Below are positions 1 to 8,199 of a DNA stretch of 39,393 nt, piece by piece; position 1 is the first letter of the stretch; the number at the start of each line of letters is the position of its first letter. Under the pieces are notes generated by a model. The model worked only from the letters and a program-made list of their open reading frames with translations, was not told the origin of the DNA and made no database searches. A program made the position numbers and the translations under genes. Origin of the DNA: Rhodanobacter sp. GTDB taxonomy: Bacteria > Pseudomonadota > Gammaproteobacteria > Xanthomonadales > Rhodanobacteraceae. Location of the stretch: contig JANJTA010000030.1 in assembly GCA_024711345.1 (NCBI GenBank), forward strand, positions 1 through 39,393, read 5' to 3'.

Positions 1-443
1 CGAGCGGCGGCGGCAGCGGCGGGCGGCCACGCGGCGACCAGCGGCGAGCCGAGCAAGGCAAGCACGGCGTCCGCCGCCGCGGGCGCGGGCTCGTCGCCCG
101 GTTCGCGCCGCGGCGCCGGCTCGTCCGCGGCGGCCGCGTCCGCCAGCTCCGCCGGCACGGGCGCGGGCACCGTTGCTGGCGCGGCGGCGACGGGTTTCGC
201 CACGGGCGCAGCGGCGGCCGATGGATCGTTCGGCGAGCGCGCTGCCGACGTCGGCTGGCGTTCGTCCTGCTGTTCGCCCGCCGCGTCGTTCGCACTGGCC
301 GGCTCGTGCTGCTGCCGCGCGGCGTGCAATTGGCTGTCGAACGCAGCCGGCGCAGCGTTGCCGGCGCGCGGCTCGGCGGTGGCGCCGGCGCGCGAGGCGG
401 CCGTGCTGGCGGCGCTGGGTACGGCGGGGGCGGCAACGGTCAT
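1..443 (-). CDS. fliK: FliK, flagellar hook-length control protein (N-terminal part, cut by window edge)
   Basis: The frame is open from an ATG at 443 to the left edge, giving 147 codons with no stop. A strong AAGGAGG lies 10 bases before the ATG. The visible protein is almost all Ala, Pro, Gly and Asp with a short FDSQL segment near residues 36-40, as in the disordered secreted N-terminus of FliK. The diagnostic C-terminal domain that switches export specificity lies outside the window, so the name rests on the position after fliJ and on composition. FliK is exported during hook growth and tells FlhB to change from hook to filament substrates. The gap to fliJ is 91 bases. Confidence 0.8.
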   Translation of the reverse strand, partial: MTVAAPAVPSAASTAASRAGATAEPRAGNAAPAAFDSQLHAARQQHEPASANDAAGEQQDERQPTSAARSPNDPSAAAAPVAKPVAAAPATVPAPVPAELADAAAADEPAPRREPGDEPAPAAADAVLALLGSPLVAAWPPAAAAAA

Positions 444-534
444 GGGGTGGACCCTCCTTCGGCAGGGGATGCGTGCGGCGGGCAGCGGCGCGCCCAGCCG
501 AGCCGCGCGGGCGACGGCAGCGCGGGCTCGGTGT

Positions 535-960
535 TCATCGCAGCCTCCGGTATTGCATGCGTTCGTCGAGCTCGGCCTGCTCGTGGCGGTCGGCGGCACG
601 GCGCTCTTCCTCGCGGTGCTGCGCGACCACGCTGTCCAATGCGCTCTCGCGCGCGTGCGCGCGGCGCCATTGCTCGCGCAGCCGGGTCAGCTGGCGGTGC
701 TGGCGCTCCAGCTCGGCCTGCTGCTGCACGATCGCGCGGTCGATGCGCTCCACGAACTGCTGCCGATTGAGCAGCGCCGTCACGCTCTGCGCCGCGTCGC
801 CGGCCGCCGCGTACTCCAGCCGGTAGCGTTGCAGCTCGGCCAGCTGGTGTTCGGCCCTGGCCAGCGCCTGCTGCTGCGTCGCCAGCTGCGCCAGCGCGTC
901 CTCGCTGCGCTGGCGCGCCTGTTCCACCGCGGGCTCCAGCTGTTTCGCGCGCGAGTTCAT
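535..960 (-). CDS. fliJ: FliJ, flagellar export chaperone and ATPase stalk protein
   Basis: A 141-residue, highly charged, Gln/Glu/Arg-rich protein that reads as one long coiled coil ([34 protein letters not shown]). Length and composition match FliJ, which sits in the centre of the FliI hexamer like the gamma subunit of F1-ATPase and contacts FlhA. Its ATG overlaps the fliI stop in an ATGA, so translation is probably coupled. FliJ is poorly conserved in sequence; the identification relies on size, coiled-coil character and place between fliI and fliK. Confidence 0.9.
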   Translation of the reverse strand: MNSRAKQLEPAVEQARQRSEDALAQLATQQQALARAEHQLAELQRYRLEYAAAGDAAQSVTALLNRQQFVERIDRAIVQQQAELERQHRQLTRLREQWRRAHARESALDSVVAQHREEERRAADRHEQAELDERMQYRRLR

Positions 961-2324
961 GCGGCCACCTGCGCGGCGAGCGCGTCAAGGTTTGCGGCCG
1001 CCGCCTCGAGCGTCATCGGCTCGTCGACTTCCTGCTGCAGGAAGGCGCGCAGCTGCGGCCACAGCTCGATCGCCTGGTCGACCTGCGGGTCGGAGCCCTT
1101 CTGGTACGCGCCCACCGCGATCAGGTCGCGTTGCTGGCGGTAGGCGGAATAGACCTGGCGGAAGCGCTGCGCCGCGCGCAGGTGCTCGCGGCTGACCACC
1201 GCCGGCATCACGCGGCTGATCGAGGCCTCGATGTCGATCGCCGGGTAATGGCCGGCCTCGGCCAGATCGCGCGACAGCACGATATGGCCGTCCAGGATCG
1301 CTCGCGCGGCATCGGCGATCGGGTCGTGGCGGTAGTCGTCGCCCTCGGTCAGCACGGTGTAGAACGCGGTGATCGAACCGCGCCCGTCGGCGTCGTTGCC
1401 GGCGCGCTCGACCAGCGCCGGCATCAGCGCGAACACCGACGGCGGGTAGCCCTTGGTTGCCGGCGGCTCGCCGATCGCCAGCGCGATCTCGCGCTGAGCC
1501 TGGGCGTAGCGGGTCAGCGAATCCATCAGCAGCAGCACGCGCTGGCCGCGGTCGCGGAACCATTCGGCGACCGCGGTGGCGTACTGGGCGCCGCGCAGGC
1601 GCTTGAGCGGCGGCGCGTCGGCCGGCGCGGCGACGATCACCGCGCGGCGGCGGCCTTCCTCGCCCAGCGTGTGCTCGACGAATTCCTTCACCTCGCGGCC
1701 GCGCTCGCCGATCAGCCCGACCACCACCACGTCGGCGTTGGTGTAGCGGGTCATCATGCCGAGCAGGGTCGACTTGCCGACGCCGGAACCGGCGAACAGG
1801 CCCAGCCGCTGGCCGCGGCCGACGGTAAGCAGCGCGTTGATCGCGCGCACGCCGACGTCCAGCGGCGCGTCGATCGGCTTGCGCGCCATCGGGTTGATCG
1901 GTTCGCGCTTGAGCGCGGCGTGCTCGTCCGACTCCAGCGGACCGAGGCCATCCAGCGGCACGCCGTCGGCGCCGATCACGCGGCCAAGCAGGCCCGCGCC
2001 GACCGGCAGGCCGCCGCTGCGCGCGTACGGGCGTACCCGCGCGTTCGGCAGCACGCCGTGCATGTCGCCCACCGGCATCAGCAGCAGGCGCTCGTCGGCG
2101 AAGCCGACCACCTCGGTCTCCAGCGTGGCGCCGTCGGCGGTGTCGACCAGGCAGCGCGCGCCGAGCGCGGCTTCGCAGCCTTCGGCCTCCAGGGTCAGTC
2201 CGACCACGCGGCGCAGGCTGCCCTCCACCACCAGCGTGCGCTCCGCCTGGGCGCGCGCGCCCTGCCGCGCGAACTGGCGCTGCCAGTTCGCCTGACGCGC
2301 CGCGATGAACGCCTCAGTGTTCAT
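957..2324 (-). CDS. fliI: FliI, flagellum-specific export ATPase
   Basis: A 455-residue ATPase of the F1-beta family that energises flagellar protein export at the cytoplasmic face of the basal body. The P-loop GSGVGKST is at about residues 179-186, followed by [10 protein letters not shown] and a Walker B strand [12 protein letters not shown]; the C-terminal helical domain ends at the usual length. The start at 2324 gives the expected N-terminus ([14 protein letters not shown]), but I see no Shine-Dalgarno before it. The 171 bases upstream, between fliH and fliI, hold a paired palindromic repeat and a 61-codon frame that begins on the fliH stop and ends 8 bases past this ATG. Initiation may depend on that leader. 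Confidence 0.96.
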   Translation of the reverse strand: MNTEAFIAARQANWQRQFARQGARAQAERTLVVEGSLRRVVGLTLEAEGCEAALGARCLVDTADGATLETEVVGFADERLLLMPVGDMHGVLPNARVRPYARSGGLPVGAGLLGRVIGADGVPLDGLGPLESDEHAALKREPINPMARKPIDAPLDVGVRAINALLTVGRGQRLGLFAGSGVGKSTLLGMMTRYTNADVVVVGLIGERGREVKEFVEHTLGEEGRRRAVIVAAPADAPPLKRLRGAQYATAVAEWFRDRGQRVLLLMDSLTRYAQAQREIALAIGEPPATKGYPPSVFALMPALVERAGNDADGRGSITAFYTVLTEGDDYRHDPIADAARAILDGHIVLSRDLAEAGHYPAIDIEASISRVMPAVVSREHLRAAQRFRQVYSAYRQQRDLIAVGAYQKGSDPQVDQAIELWPQLRAFLQQEVDEPMTLEAAAANLDALAAQVAA

Positions 2325-2340
2325 GGCGCGCCCACCGTCG

Positions 2341-2370
2341 CTGTCGTTGCCGTTGCGTTGCCATTGCCGT
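2341..2370. repeat. Short imperfect TTGC-rich tandem repeat
   Basis: Thirty bases just upstream of the fliI start consist of imperfect copies of a CGTTGC/CCATTGC hexamer, ending where the palindromic repeat begins. It looks like slippage-prone simple sequence. No known role is implied. Confidence 0.5.
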
Positions 2371-2464
2371 TGTAGGAGCCCGTTTGCGGGCGATGCTCCT
2401 GCTCTTGCTCCCGCGAATCCCGAATCCCGGCAGCAAGAGCATCGCCCGCAAGCGGGCTCCTACG
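2371..2464. repeat. REP-like paired palindrome between fliH and fliI
   Basis: Two inverted copies of a roughly 27-base unit (core GTAGGAGCCCGCTTGCGGGCGATGC) lie at 2372-2397 and 2437-2463, separated by about 39 bases that contain CGAATCCCGAATCCCGG. The copies differ at one core base (GTTTGC against GCTTGC). Each unit is itself a hairpin (GCCCGC...GCGGGC). The unit resembles the REP sequences common in pseudomonads and xanthomonads, and a second copy of the pair lies inside flgI. Such pairs (BIMEs) are usually spread by RAYT transposases; none is encoded in this window. Confidence 0.85.
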
Positions 2465-2495
2465 GGGGAGGAGGACCGGATCGCGGTGGCGCGGG

Positions 2496-3116
2496 TCATT
2501 CGGCGGCTCCGCTGCTGTCGCCCAGCACGGCGTCGATCATTGCGGCCAGGCGCGTTTCCAGCCGCGCGTCGAGGCGGGAGCGTTCGCTTTCCAGGCGGCA
2601 GTCGCCGCGCACCAGTGTGGTGTCGGCCAACAGCTGCCAATGCGTTTCGGCGGCACCCGATTCGCGCAGCAGGGCCAGATCGGCCGGATGCAGGTGCACG
2701 CGCAACTCGCGCGTGGCCGCCGGCAAGGCGCTGGCCGCCTGGCGCACCGCCTGCACGACCAGCGCCGGCGACAGTTGCAATTCGTGCGCGATCACCCGCC
2801 GCGCCACGATCATCGCCAGCTGCGCCAGCTCCTGCCCGGTCTGCTCGTCGAGCTGCTGCAGCGGACGCGCGGCCGCGTCGTACAGCGCGTCGAGTTCGGC
2901 CAGGCGCTGGCGCAACTGCTGCTGCGCCGCGGCCATGCCTTCGGCATGTCCGGCCGCATAGCCCTCCTCGCGCGCCTGCTGCTCGAGCGCGGCCAGCTCG
3001 CGCACGGTCGGCTGCGACGGCGCGTTGGCCGCGGCCGATGCGGTCGGCCCGACGCCCACGTTCGGCAGCTCCCAGCGCCGGAAATCCGCCGTCACGTCGT
3101 GGATGGTGGCGGCCAT
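2496..3116 (-). CDS. fliH: FliH, flagellar export ATPase regulator
   Basis: A 206-residue protein that holds FliI in an inactive dimer and links it to FliN at the C-ring. The sequence shows an acidic/Ala-rich N-terminus with a Trp (FRRWELP), a coiled-coil centre rich in Glu and Gln (LEQQAREEGYAAGHAEGMAA), and a C-terminal V-ATPase E-like domain (ARRVIAHELQLSPALVVQAV). The ATG shares one base with the fliG stop (TGATG), so it is probably translated by coupling. The usual tight junction with fliI is broken by the repeat insertion downstream. Confidence 0.93.
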   Translation of the reverse strand: MAATIHDVTADFRRWELPNVGVGPTASAAANAPSQPTVRELAALEQQAREEGYAAGHAEGMAAAQQQLRQRLAELDALYDAAARPLQQLDEQTGQELAQLAMIVARRVIAHELQLSPALVVQAVRQAASALPAATRELRVHLHPADLALLRESGAAETHWQLLADTTLVRGDCRLESERSRLDARLETRLAAMIDAVLGDSSGAAE

Positions 3117-4132
3117 CAGACGAATTCATCCCCGCCCGAGGTGAGGCTGAGCTGGCCGGCGTCGGACAGCTTGCGGGCGATGCCCAGCACTTCCTTCTGT
3201 GCCGCGTCGACCTCGCTCAGGCGCACCGGCCCCTTCACTTCGAGGTCATCGCGCATCATGTCGGCGGCGCGCTTGGACATGTTGGCGAAGATCTTCTCGC
3301 GCACCGCCGGTTCGGCGCCCTTGAGCGCGGTGATCAGGGTGCCCGAGGGCACCTCGCGCAGCAGCAGCTGCATGCCGCGGTCGTCCAGCTCGGCGAGGTC
3401 CTCGAACACGAACATCAGGTCCTCGATGCGCCCGCCCAGCGCATCGTCCTGGCTGCGGATGGCCGCCATCAGTTCGGTTTCGCGGCTGGTTTCCATCGCG
3501 TTGAGGATGTCGGCGGCAGCCTTCAGCCCGCCGACGCTGGCGGACTTGAGCTTCTTGGTGTTGCCGGAGAACTGGCGCTCCATGATCTCGTCCAGCTCGT
3601 TCAGCGCATGCGGCTGCACGCCGTCGAGCGTGGCGATGCGCATCACCGCATCCGACCGCACGCGCGGCGGCAGGTAGCCGATCACCTCGGCGGCCTGGTC
3701 GGGCTCCAGGTGCGCCAGCACCAGCGCGATGATCTGCGGGTGCTCCTGGTTGATCATCTCGGCAATGGCGCGGCTTTCCATCCACTTGAGCGATTCCAGG
3801 CCCTTGCTGCTGCGCCCGAGCAGGATGCGGTCGATCAGCCCGCCAGCCTTGGTCTCGCCCAGCGCGTTGGTGAGGATCTTGCGGATGTACTCCTCGGTGC
3901 CGACGCCCAGCGAGGTCTGCTGGCCCATGTCCTGGTTGAGCCGCGCCAGCGCGTGCTCGACGTGTTCGCGCGACACGCTGGTCAGCCCCGCCATCGCAGT
4001 GCCCACCGCCTGCACGTCGCGCGCACTCAGGTGCTTGAGCACTTCGGCGGCGTCCTGCTCACCCAGCGTCAGCAGCAGGATGGCTGCGCGCTGCGCGCCG
4101 GTGACGGGCGCATCGGAACGATTAGTTGCCAT
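3116..4132 (-). CDS. fliG: FliG, flagellar motor switch protein
   Basis: A 338-residue rotor protein that joins the MS ring (FliF) to the C-ring and carries the torque-generating charged residues opposite MotA. The N-terminal domain (AILLLTLGEQDAAEVLKHL) binds FliF; the middle domain carries the EHPQIIALVLAHL segment of the FliM-binding EHPQR region; the C-terminal domain includes the charged helix with REKIFANMSKRAADMMRDDLE. Length and all three domains are standard. The start overlaps the end of fliF by 11 bases and the gene is followed by fliH with a one-base overlap. Confidence 0.97.
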   Translation of the reverse strand: MATNRSDAPVTGAQRAAILLLTLGEQDAAEVLKHLSARDVQAVGTAMAGLTSVSREHVEHALARLNQDMGQQTSLGVGTEEYIRKILTNALGETKAGGLIDRILLGRSSKGLESLKWMESRAIAEMINQEHPQIIALVLAHLEPDQAAEVIGYLPPRVRSDAVMRIATLDGVQPHALNELDEIMERQFSGNTKKLKSASVGGLKAAADILNAMETSRETELMAAIRSQDDALGGRIEDLMFVFEDLAELDDRGMQLLLREVPSGTLITALKGAEPAVREKIFANMSKRAADMMRDDLEVKGPVRLSEVDAAQKEVLGIARKLSDAGQLSLTSGGDEFV

Positions 4133-5843
4133 CTTCGCTCACCCAGTTCCTCACCACTTGCGCCACCTGTTTGGAATTTTCGCCGACCATCCGCCTGGCC
4201 TGGCCGACGCGCTGCTCGTACGAAAGCGTGGGCATGGCGCCGCCGAGCCGGACCGGTTCGTTGGCCGCCAGCTCGTCGTCCACACGCACCGAGATCTGCG
4301 GCATGGGCGAGGGCAGCGCACGCGCGGCCGGCTCGCCGCGCAGCAGCCCCTTCAGCAGCGGACGCAGCAGGCCGAACGCCACCAGCAGCGCGATCAGCAC
4401 GCCGGCGCCCTGCTTGACCAGGTCCAGCACGCCGGGCCGGCCCCATAGCGGGGTCTCGGGCAAGGCGTCGACTGCCGGACCGCGCTGGAACGCCTGATTG
4501 ACCACGCTGACGCTGTCGCCGCGGGCGGCATCGAAGCCCACCGCATTCTTGGTCAGCTCGGTCAGGTGCTGCAGTTCCTGCGCGCTGAACGGCACGCTCT
4601 TGGGCGCCGCCGCGGAATCGTCGGCCGGCTCGTCCGCATTGTCCGGCTTGCCGGCGGCAGCCAGCTTGTTGTCCAGCACCACCGCCACGGTCAGCCGCGC
4701 CAATCGCCCGGCGGGATCGCTGACGTGGCTGATGGTGCGATCGAGCTCGTAGTTGCGGGTGGCGCTGCTGGAGCTCTCGCCCGAACTGGCCGTCGCCGTC
4801 GTGGCGGTGGCCGTGGCGGCGGCGGCCTTGCCGGCATCCGGCTTGGCCGCGGTGGGTTGCGCGACCATGACCGGCGGCTGGTTGCTGAGCGCGCCGGGCA
4901 CCCCACCGGCGGCGCCATCGCCGGCCCCGCGCTGTTCGCTGCTGGTCTGCTCGCTGCGCAGCGCCGGGTGGTCGTGGCCGAAGGTCTCGGTGGCTTTCTC
5001 GGTGCGGCTGAAATCCAGGTCGGCATGCACCTGTGCATGCACGCGGCCGGGACCGACCAGCGGCGTCAGCAGTTCCTCGATGCGCTGGGCGTAGGTGTTT
5101 TCGATCCGCGTGGCGATGCGCAGGCGGTTGTCGCCCACCGCGCCCGGGCTTTCCGGATCGGTGGTCAGCAACTGGCCCTGCTGGTCGATCACGGAGACCT
5201 GGCGCGCCTCCAGGTTCGGCACGCTGGCCGCCACCAGGTGCACGATCGCCGCCACCTGGCCGGCATCGAGCTGGCGGCCGGGATACAGCGTGACCAGCAC
5301 CGAGGCGCTGGCCTCGCGGCTGTCGCGGATGAAGGCGGAGGGCTTGGGCAACGCCAGGTGCACGCGCGCGGCGCGCACCGACTGCAGCCCGCCGATGGTG
5401 GCGCCCAGATCCGCCTCCAGCAATTGCTGGTAGCGGGTGCGCTCGGCCAGGTCGCTCATGCCGAACGGCGAGTCGGCGGCCGGCAGCGTGCTGCTGTTGG
5501 CGCTGCCCTGCGGCAGGCCCTTCGCCGCCAGCTTCAGGCGCAGGGCGGCCAGGTCGGCGGCCGGCGCCATGATCGACGAGCCGTCGCTGCTGAGCTGGTA
5601 GGGCGTGTTGTTCGCCTGCAATTCCTGCGTGATCGCCGAGGCGTCCTTCTGCTCCAGGCCGGCGTACAGCAAGCCGTAGTTCGGGCCGCGCGACCACAGC
5701 ACCACCGCCACGCCCAGCGCCACCGCCGCGGCCACCGCCACCAGCAGCATCAGCTGCCGCGTCGCCGGGTTGCGGGCGATCTGCTTGAAGGGGTCCAGGC
5801 GCGTACCGCTGTTGGCGGTGGTCGCGATGGCGTTGTCGGCCAT
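4122..5843 (-). CDS. fliF: FliF, flagellar MS-ring protein
   Basis: A 573-residue membrane protein forming the MS ring on which the motor is assembled. One membrane segment lies near residues 31-49 (LMLLVAVAAAVALGVAVVL) and a second near the C-terminus (GVLIALLVAFGLLRPLL), flanking the large periplasmic ring-building region (PNYGLLYAGLEQKDA onward). A low-complexity Ala/Thr/Ser stretch in the centre corresponds to the variable beta-collar loop. The acidic C-terminal tail is the usual FliG-binding segment. A 47-base gap separates it from fliE, so the two are probably co-transcribed from the sigma-54 promoter upstream of fliE. Confidence 0.97.
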   Translation of the reverse strand: MADNAIATTANSGTRLDPFKQIARNPATRQLMLLVAVAAAVALGVAVVLWSRGPNYGLLYAGLEQKDASAITQELQANNTPYQLSSDGSSIMAPAADLAALRLKLAAKGLPQGSANSSTLPAADSPFGMSDLAERTRYQQLLEADLGATIGGLQSVRAARVHLALPKPSAFIRDSREASASVLVTLYPGRQLDAGQVAAIVHLVAASVPNLEARQVSVIDQQGQLLTTDPESPGAVGDNRLRIATRIENTYAQRIEELLTPLVGPGRVHAQVHADLDFSRTEKATETFGHDHPALRSEQTSSEQRGAGDGAAGGVPGALSNQPPVMVAQPTAAKPDAGKAAAATATATTATASSGESSSSATRNYELDRTISHVSDPAGRLARLTVAVVLDNKLAAAGKPDNADEPADDSAAAPKSVPFSAQELQHLTELTKNAVGFDAARGDSVSVVNQAFQRGPAVDALPETPLWGRPGVLDLVKQGAGVLIALLVAFGLLRPLLKGLLRGEPAARALPSPMPQISVRVDDELAANEPVRLGGAMPTLSYEQRVGQARRMVGENSKQVAQVVRNWVSEDGN

Positions 5844-5890
5844 GCTGCTGCTCTTCGGCTAGGGGACGGAACCGGCTCGACGCGCGTGCG

Positions 5891-6217
5891 TCAGACCGGC
5901 ATGTTCATGATTTCCTTGTAGGCATCGACCAGCTTGTTGCGCACCTCGACCACCGTGCGCAGCGAGAGGTCGGCCTTCTGCACCGCGATCATCGTGCGGC
6001 CGAGGTCGGCGCTCGGGTCGCCGCGCTCGAAACTCGCCGCCATGCGGCCGGCTTCGAGCTGGTTGCGGCCCACGGCGGAAAGCGACTGCCTGAGCACGTC
6101 GGAGAAATCCGCCTGCCCGGCCACGGCCGCCGGCTTGAGCGCCGTTTCCGGTGCACGCACCTGCGCGCTCATCTGGCGCATCTGCGACAGCAGGTTGTTG
6201 ACGTCGATGGTGCTCAT
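5891..6217 (-). CDS. fliE: FliE, MS ring-rod junction protein
   Basis: A 108-residue protein linking the MS ring to the proximal rod and the first protein exported by the flagellar system. Typical FliE features are the C-terminal region VQKADLSLRTVVEVRNKLVDAYKEIMNMPV and the FSDVLRQSL segment. It is the first gene of the fliE-fliF-fliG-fliH-fliI-fliJ-fliK unit, preceded by a good sigma-54 promoter about 58 bases upstream of its ATG. Confidence 0.96.
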   Translation of the reverse strand: MSTIDVNNLLSQMRQMSAQVRAPETALKPAAVAGQADFSDVLRQSLSAVGRNQLEAGRMAASFERGDPSADLGRTMIAVQKADLSLRTVVEVRNKLVDAYKEIMNMPV

Positions 6218-6272
6218 CGCGATGCGTCCTCATGACGGATTCCCGACGCGTGACGGGATTTCGAGTAAGTGG

Positions 6273-6290
6273 TTGCACGAGGCGTGCCAT
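6273..6290 (-). promoter_or_regulatory. Sigma-54 promoter of the fliE operon
   Basis: On the minus strand the sequence reads TGGCACG-CCTC-GTGCAA, with GG (6288-6287) and GC (6276-6275) exactly 10 bases apart. The match to TGGCACG-N4-TTGCA is near perfect with one G for T change. Transcription would start near 6263, giving a leader of about 46 bases before fliE. FleQ, encoded just upstream, is the expected activator. Confidence 0.82.
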
Positions 6291-6310
6291 GGGTGAGCGG
6301 AGGGCCGTTG

Positions 6311-6417
6311 CTCCCTCCCCTGCATCGCAGGGGAGGGCTCGGGTGGGGTCGCTCTTGTGCAGCGAAAGTCAAAAGCCACCCTTCCCAACCTCCTCCTGCA
6401 ATGCAGGGGGAGGAGGC
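6311..6417. repeat. Inverted pair of CTCCCCTGC palindromes between fleQ and fliE
   Basis: Two hairpins lie at 6312-6337 (CCCTCCCCTGC with its complement) and 6389-6416 (CCTCCTCCTGCA with its complement). They are in opposite orientation with GGGTGGGG and CCACCCTTCCC on their inner sides, so the whole block is one large imperfect inverted repeat. It lies 8 bases after the fleQ stop and could end fleQ transcripts, but lacks a T-run. It has the look of a dispersed intergenic repeat, different in sequence from the GTAGGAGC family. Confidence 0.7.
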
Positions 6418-6424
6418 CCGCCGC

Positions 6425-7849
6425 TCAAGCCGCCAGGCTGTTCTGCAGGCCGTACTTGCGCAGCTTTTCCACCAGCGTGGTGCGCTGCATGTGCAGCAGG
6501 CGCGCGGCGTGCGCCACCACGCCGCCGGTGACGTCGAGCGCCTGGCGGATCAGCCCCACCTCGATGTCGGCCAGGTGATCCTTCAGGTCCAGGCCCTGCT
6601 CCGGCAACGTGCGCAACGCCTCGGCCACCGGCTGCACGCCGGCTTCGCACGGCGGCAGCTCGTCTTCCATCAGCGCCAGCAACGCCGCGCCATGCACCTC
6701 GTCGACGGCCTGCTGGCCGCGGTACTTCTTCGGCAGGTCGCTGCCGCGCACTTCGCCGTGCGGAAACAGGATCGCCATGCGTTCGACCAGGTTGGAAAGC
6801 TCGCGCACGTTGCCCGGCCAGGCATGCGCGCGCAGCGCCTGCATCGCGCCGGCGCTGAAGCGCACCACGCCCAGCCCGCGGCGCGCGAGGCGCTGGTTGA
6901 ACTCGGCGATCAGCACCGGCAGGTCGTCCAGCCGTTCGCGCAGCGACGGCAGTTCGAGCGGGAACACGCTGAGCCGGTAGAACAGGTCCTCGCGGAAGCG
7001 ATCGCTGGCGATCGACTCCTCCAGGTTGCGATGGGTGGCGGCGATGATGCGCACGTCGCAGCGCAGGGTCCTGCTGCCGCCGACCCGCTCATAGGCGCGC
7101 TCCTGCAGCACGCGCAGCAACTTCACCTGCATCGGCAGGCTCATGTCGCCGACCTCGTCGAGGAACAGCGTGCCGCCTTCGGCCATCTCGAAGCGGCCCT
7201 TGCGCGCGCTGATCGCGCCGGTGAAGGAGCCCTTCTCGTGGCCGAACAGCTCGCTCTCCAGCAGCTCGGCCGGAATCGCCCCGCAGTTGATCGCCACGAA
7301 CGGCTTGTCGCGGCGCGGCGAATGCTCGTGGATCGCCCGCGCCACCATCTCCTTGCCGGTGCCCGACTCGCCCAGCACCAGCACGGTGGAATCGAACGGC
7401 GCGACCTGGCGGATCAGCGCATTGACGCGCTGCATCGGCGCCGCGTTGCCGACGAAGCGCAGCGCGCCGGACTGGCCGCCAAGCAGGCGCGCATAGATGT
7501 TGCGCATGGCCTCGGCCATCTTCTCGTAGCGCAGCGGAAACTCCAGCGTGGCCATGCGCGTGGCGAACGGCGACGCCGCCGCGCCGAAGCGCTCGAGCCA
7601 GGGCGAATCGGCCGCCAGCAGCACCGGCACGTGCGACGCAGCCGCGCCCAGCAGGGCGAACTGGCGCTCGGCCTCGGCGGCGTCGGCGACGCTGCCGACG
7701 TACACCGCGCGCCAGGCGTGGGTGGCTTCGTCCACGGCACTGCAGGCGGCGCCGTGCTGCGGCCGGTAGCCCAGGAAGTGAAGCGCCGAGAGCACGGAGT
7801 TCACACGCGTCTCGTCGGATTCGATGACCAGGAAGTCGAATTTCTGCAT
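6425..7849 (-). CDS. fleQ: FleQ, sigma-54-dependent flagellar master activator
   Basis: A 474-residue enhancer-binding protein. Residues 1-120 form a FleQ-type receiver-like domain starting [12 protein letters not shown]. The AAA+ domain has Walker A GESGTGKE at 160-167, the sigma-54 contact loop GSFTGA at 207-212 and Walker B GGTLFLDE at 225-232. A Fis-type helix-turn-helix ([24 protein letters not shown]) ends the protein. In relatives FleQ binds c-di-GMP at the AAA+ domain and switches flagellar genes on and exopolysaccharide genes off. The ATG has AAGGAGA 8 bases upstream. Its place before fliE and the sigma-54 sites in the window support FleQ over other NtrC-type regulators. Confidence 0.93.
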   Translation of the reverse strand: MQKFDFLVIESDETRVNSVLSALHFLGYRPQHGAACSAVDEATHAWRAVYVGSVADAAEAERQFALLGAAASHVPVLLAADSPWLERFGAAASPFATRMATLEFPLRYEKMAEAMRNIYARLLGGQSGALRFVGNAAPMQRVNALIRQVAPFDSTVLVLGESGTGKEMVARAIHEHSPRRDKPFVAINCGAIPAELLESELFGHEKGSFTGAISARKGRFEMAEGGTLFLDEVGDMSLPMQVKLLRVLQERAYERVGGSRTLRCDVRIIAATHRNLEESIASDRFREDLFYRLSVFPLELPSLRERLDDLPVLIAEFNQRLARRGLGVVRFSAGAMQALRAHAWPGNVRELSNLVERMAILFPHGEVRGSDLPKKYRGQQAVDEVHGAALLALMEDELPPCEAGVQPVAEALRTLPEQGLDLKDHLADIEVGLIRQALDVTGGVVAHAARLLHMQRTTLVEKLRKYGLQNSLAA

Positions 7850-8199
7850 CGCTTTCTCTCCTTACCACACTGCTCGTTTCGGCGACCCCATGCTTCCGTC
7901 GGGAACGCTTTTTCATCGGTGCCGGATCTCCGTTGCCGGCCTGATGAACCTTGAGCAATTAGGAGGCCAACTTTCCGGCGATCGCGTCGGCAAAACGTCG
8001 CGCGTCGGGAAAACCGACGCCGCCGCATCGCCAACCGTGCGCAGCCGTTTCAGCTAACTGCATGAAACGTGGACGATTTGCGCGGCCCTTCCGGCGCGGC
8101 CTGGCGCACATGCCAAGTGTGACCGGCGTCGTGGGAAGCGCTGGCGGAATTGCGCAATTGCCAACTGCATCACATCCGGCGCATCGACCGGATCGCGAC
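7850..8199. other. 350-base gap between the PilZ-like gene and fleQ
   Basis: This is the longest gene-free stretch inside the flagellar locus. It holds a candidate sigma-54 site at 7953-7970 and a short perfect palindrome at 8005-8024 (GCGTCGG, 5-base loop, CCGACGC). I find no coding frame with support. In Xanthomonas, as I recall, an rpoN paralogue lies next to fleQ; none is present here. Confidence 0.6.
7953..7970 (-). promoter_or_regulatory. Candidate sigma-54 promoter upstream of fleQ
   Basis: The minus strand reads TTGGCCTC-CTAA-TTGCT with GG and GC 10 bases apart. The invariant bases are right, but positions 5-7 of the first block (CTC for ACG) are off consensus. It is about 104 bases upstream of the fleQ ATG. 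If used, fleQ would need sigma-54 and possibly its own product. Confidence 0.4.

Larger units (their letters stand above)
2314..2499 (-). other. 61-codon leader frame at the fliH-fliI junction, read through a palindromic repeat
   Basis: An ATG at 2499 overlaps the fliH stop (ATGA) and opens a 61-codon frame starting MTRATAIRSSSP. It then runs through both halves of the repeat ([10 protein letters not shown] and SIARKRAPT) and ends at 2314, just inside fliI but one frame off. Such an overlap is typical of a true downstream gene start in this operon. Either it is chance, or the old fliI start was here and the repeat displaced it, or it now couples fliH translation to fliI. I do not claim a functional peptide. 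Confidence 0.35.

Noticed and set aside
2341..2464. CRISPR-like array at the fliH-fliI junction
   Set aside because: Only two inverted units, each self-complementary, no regular spacers and no cas genes; a REP pair explains it.
8005..8024. Perfect 7-base palindrome in the gap before fleQ as a terminator
   Set aside because: No T-run on either side and a short stem; in DNA this GC-rich it is weak evidence.
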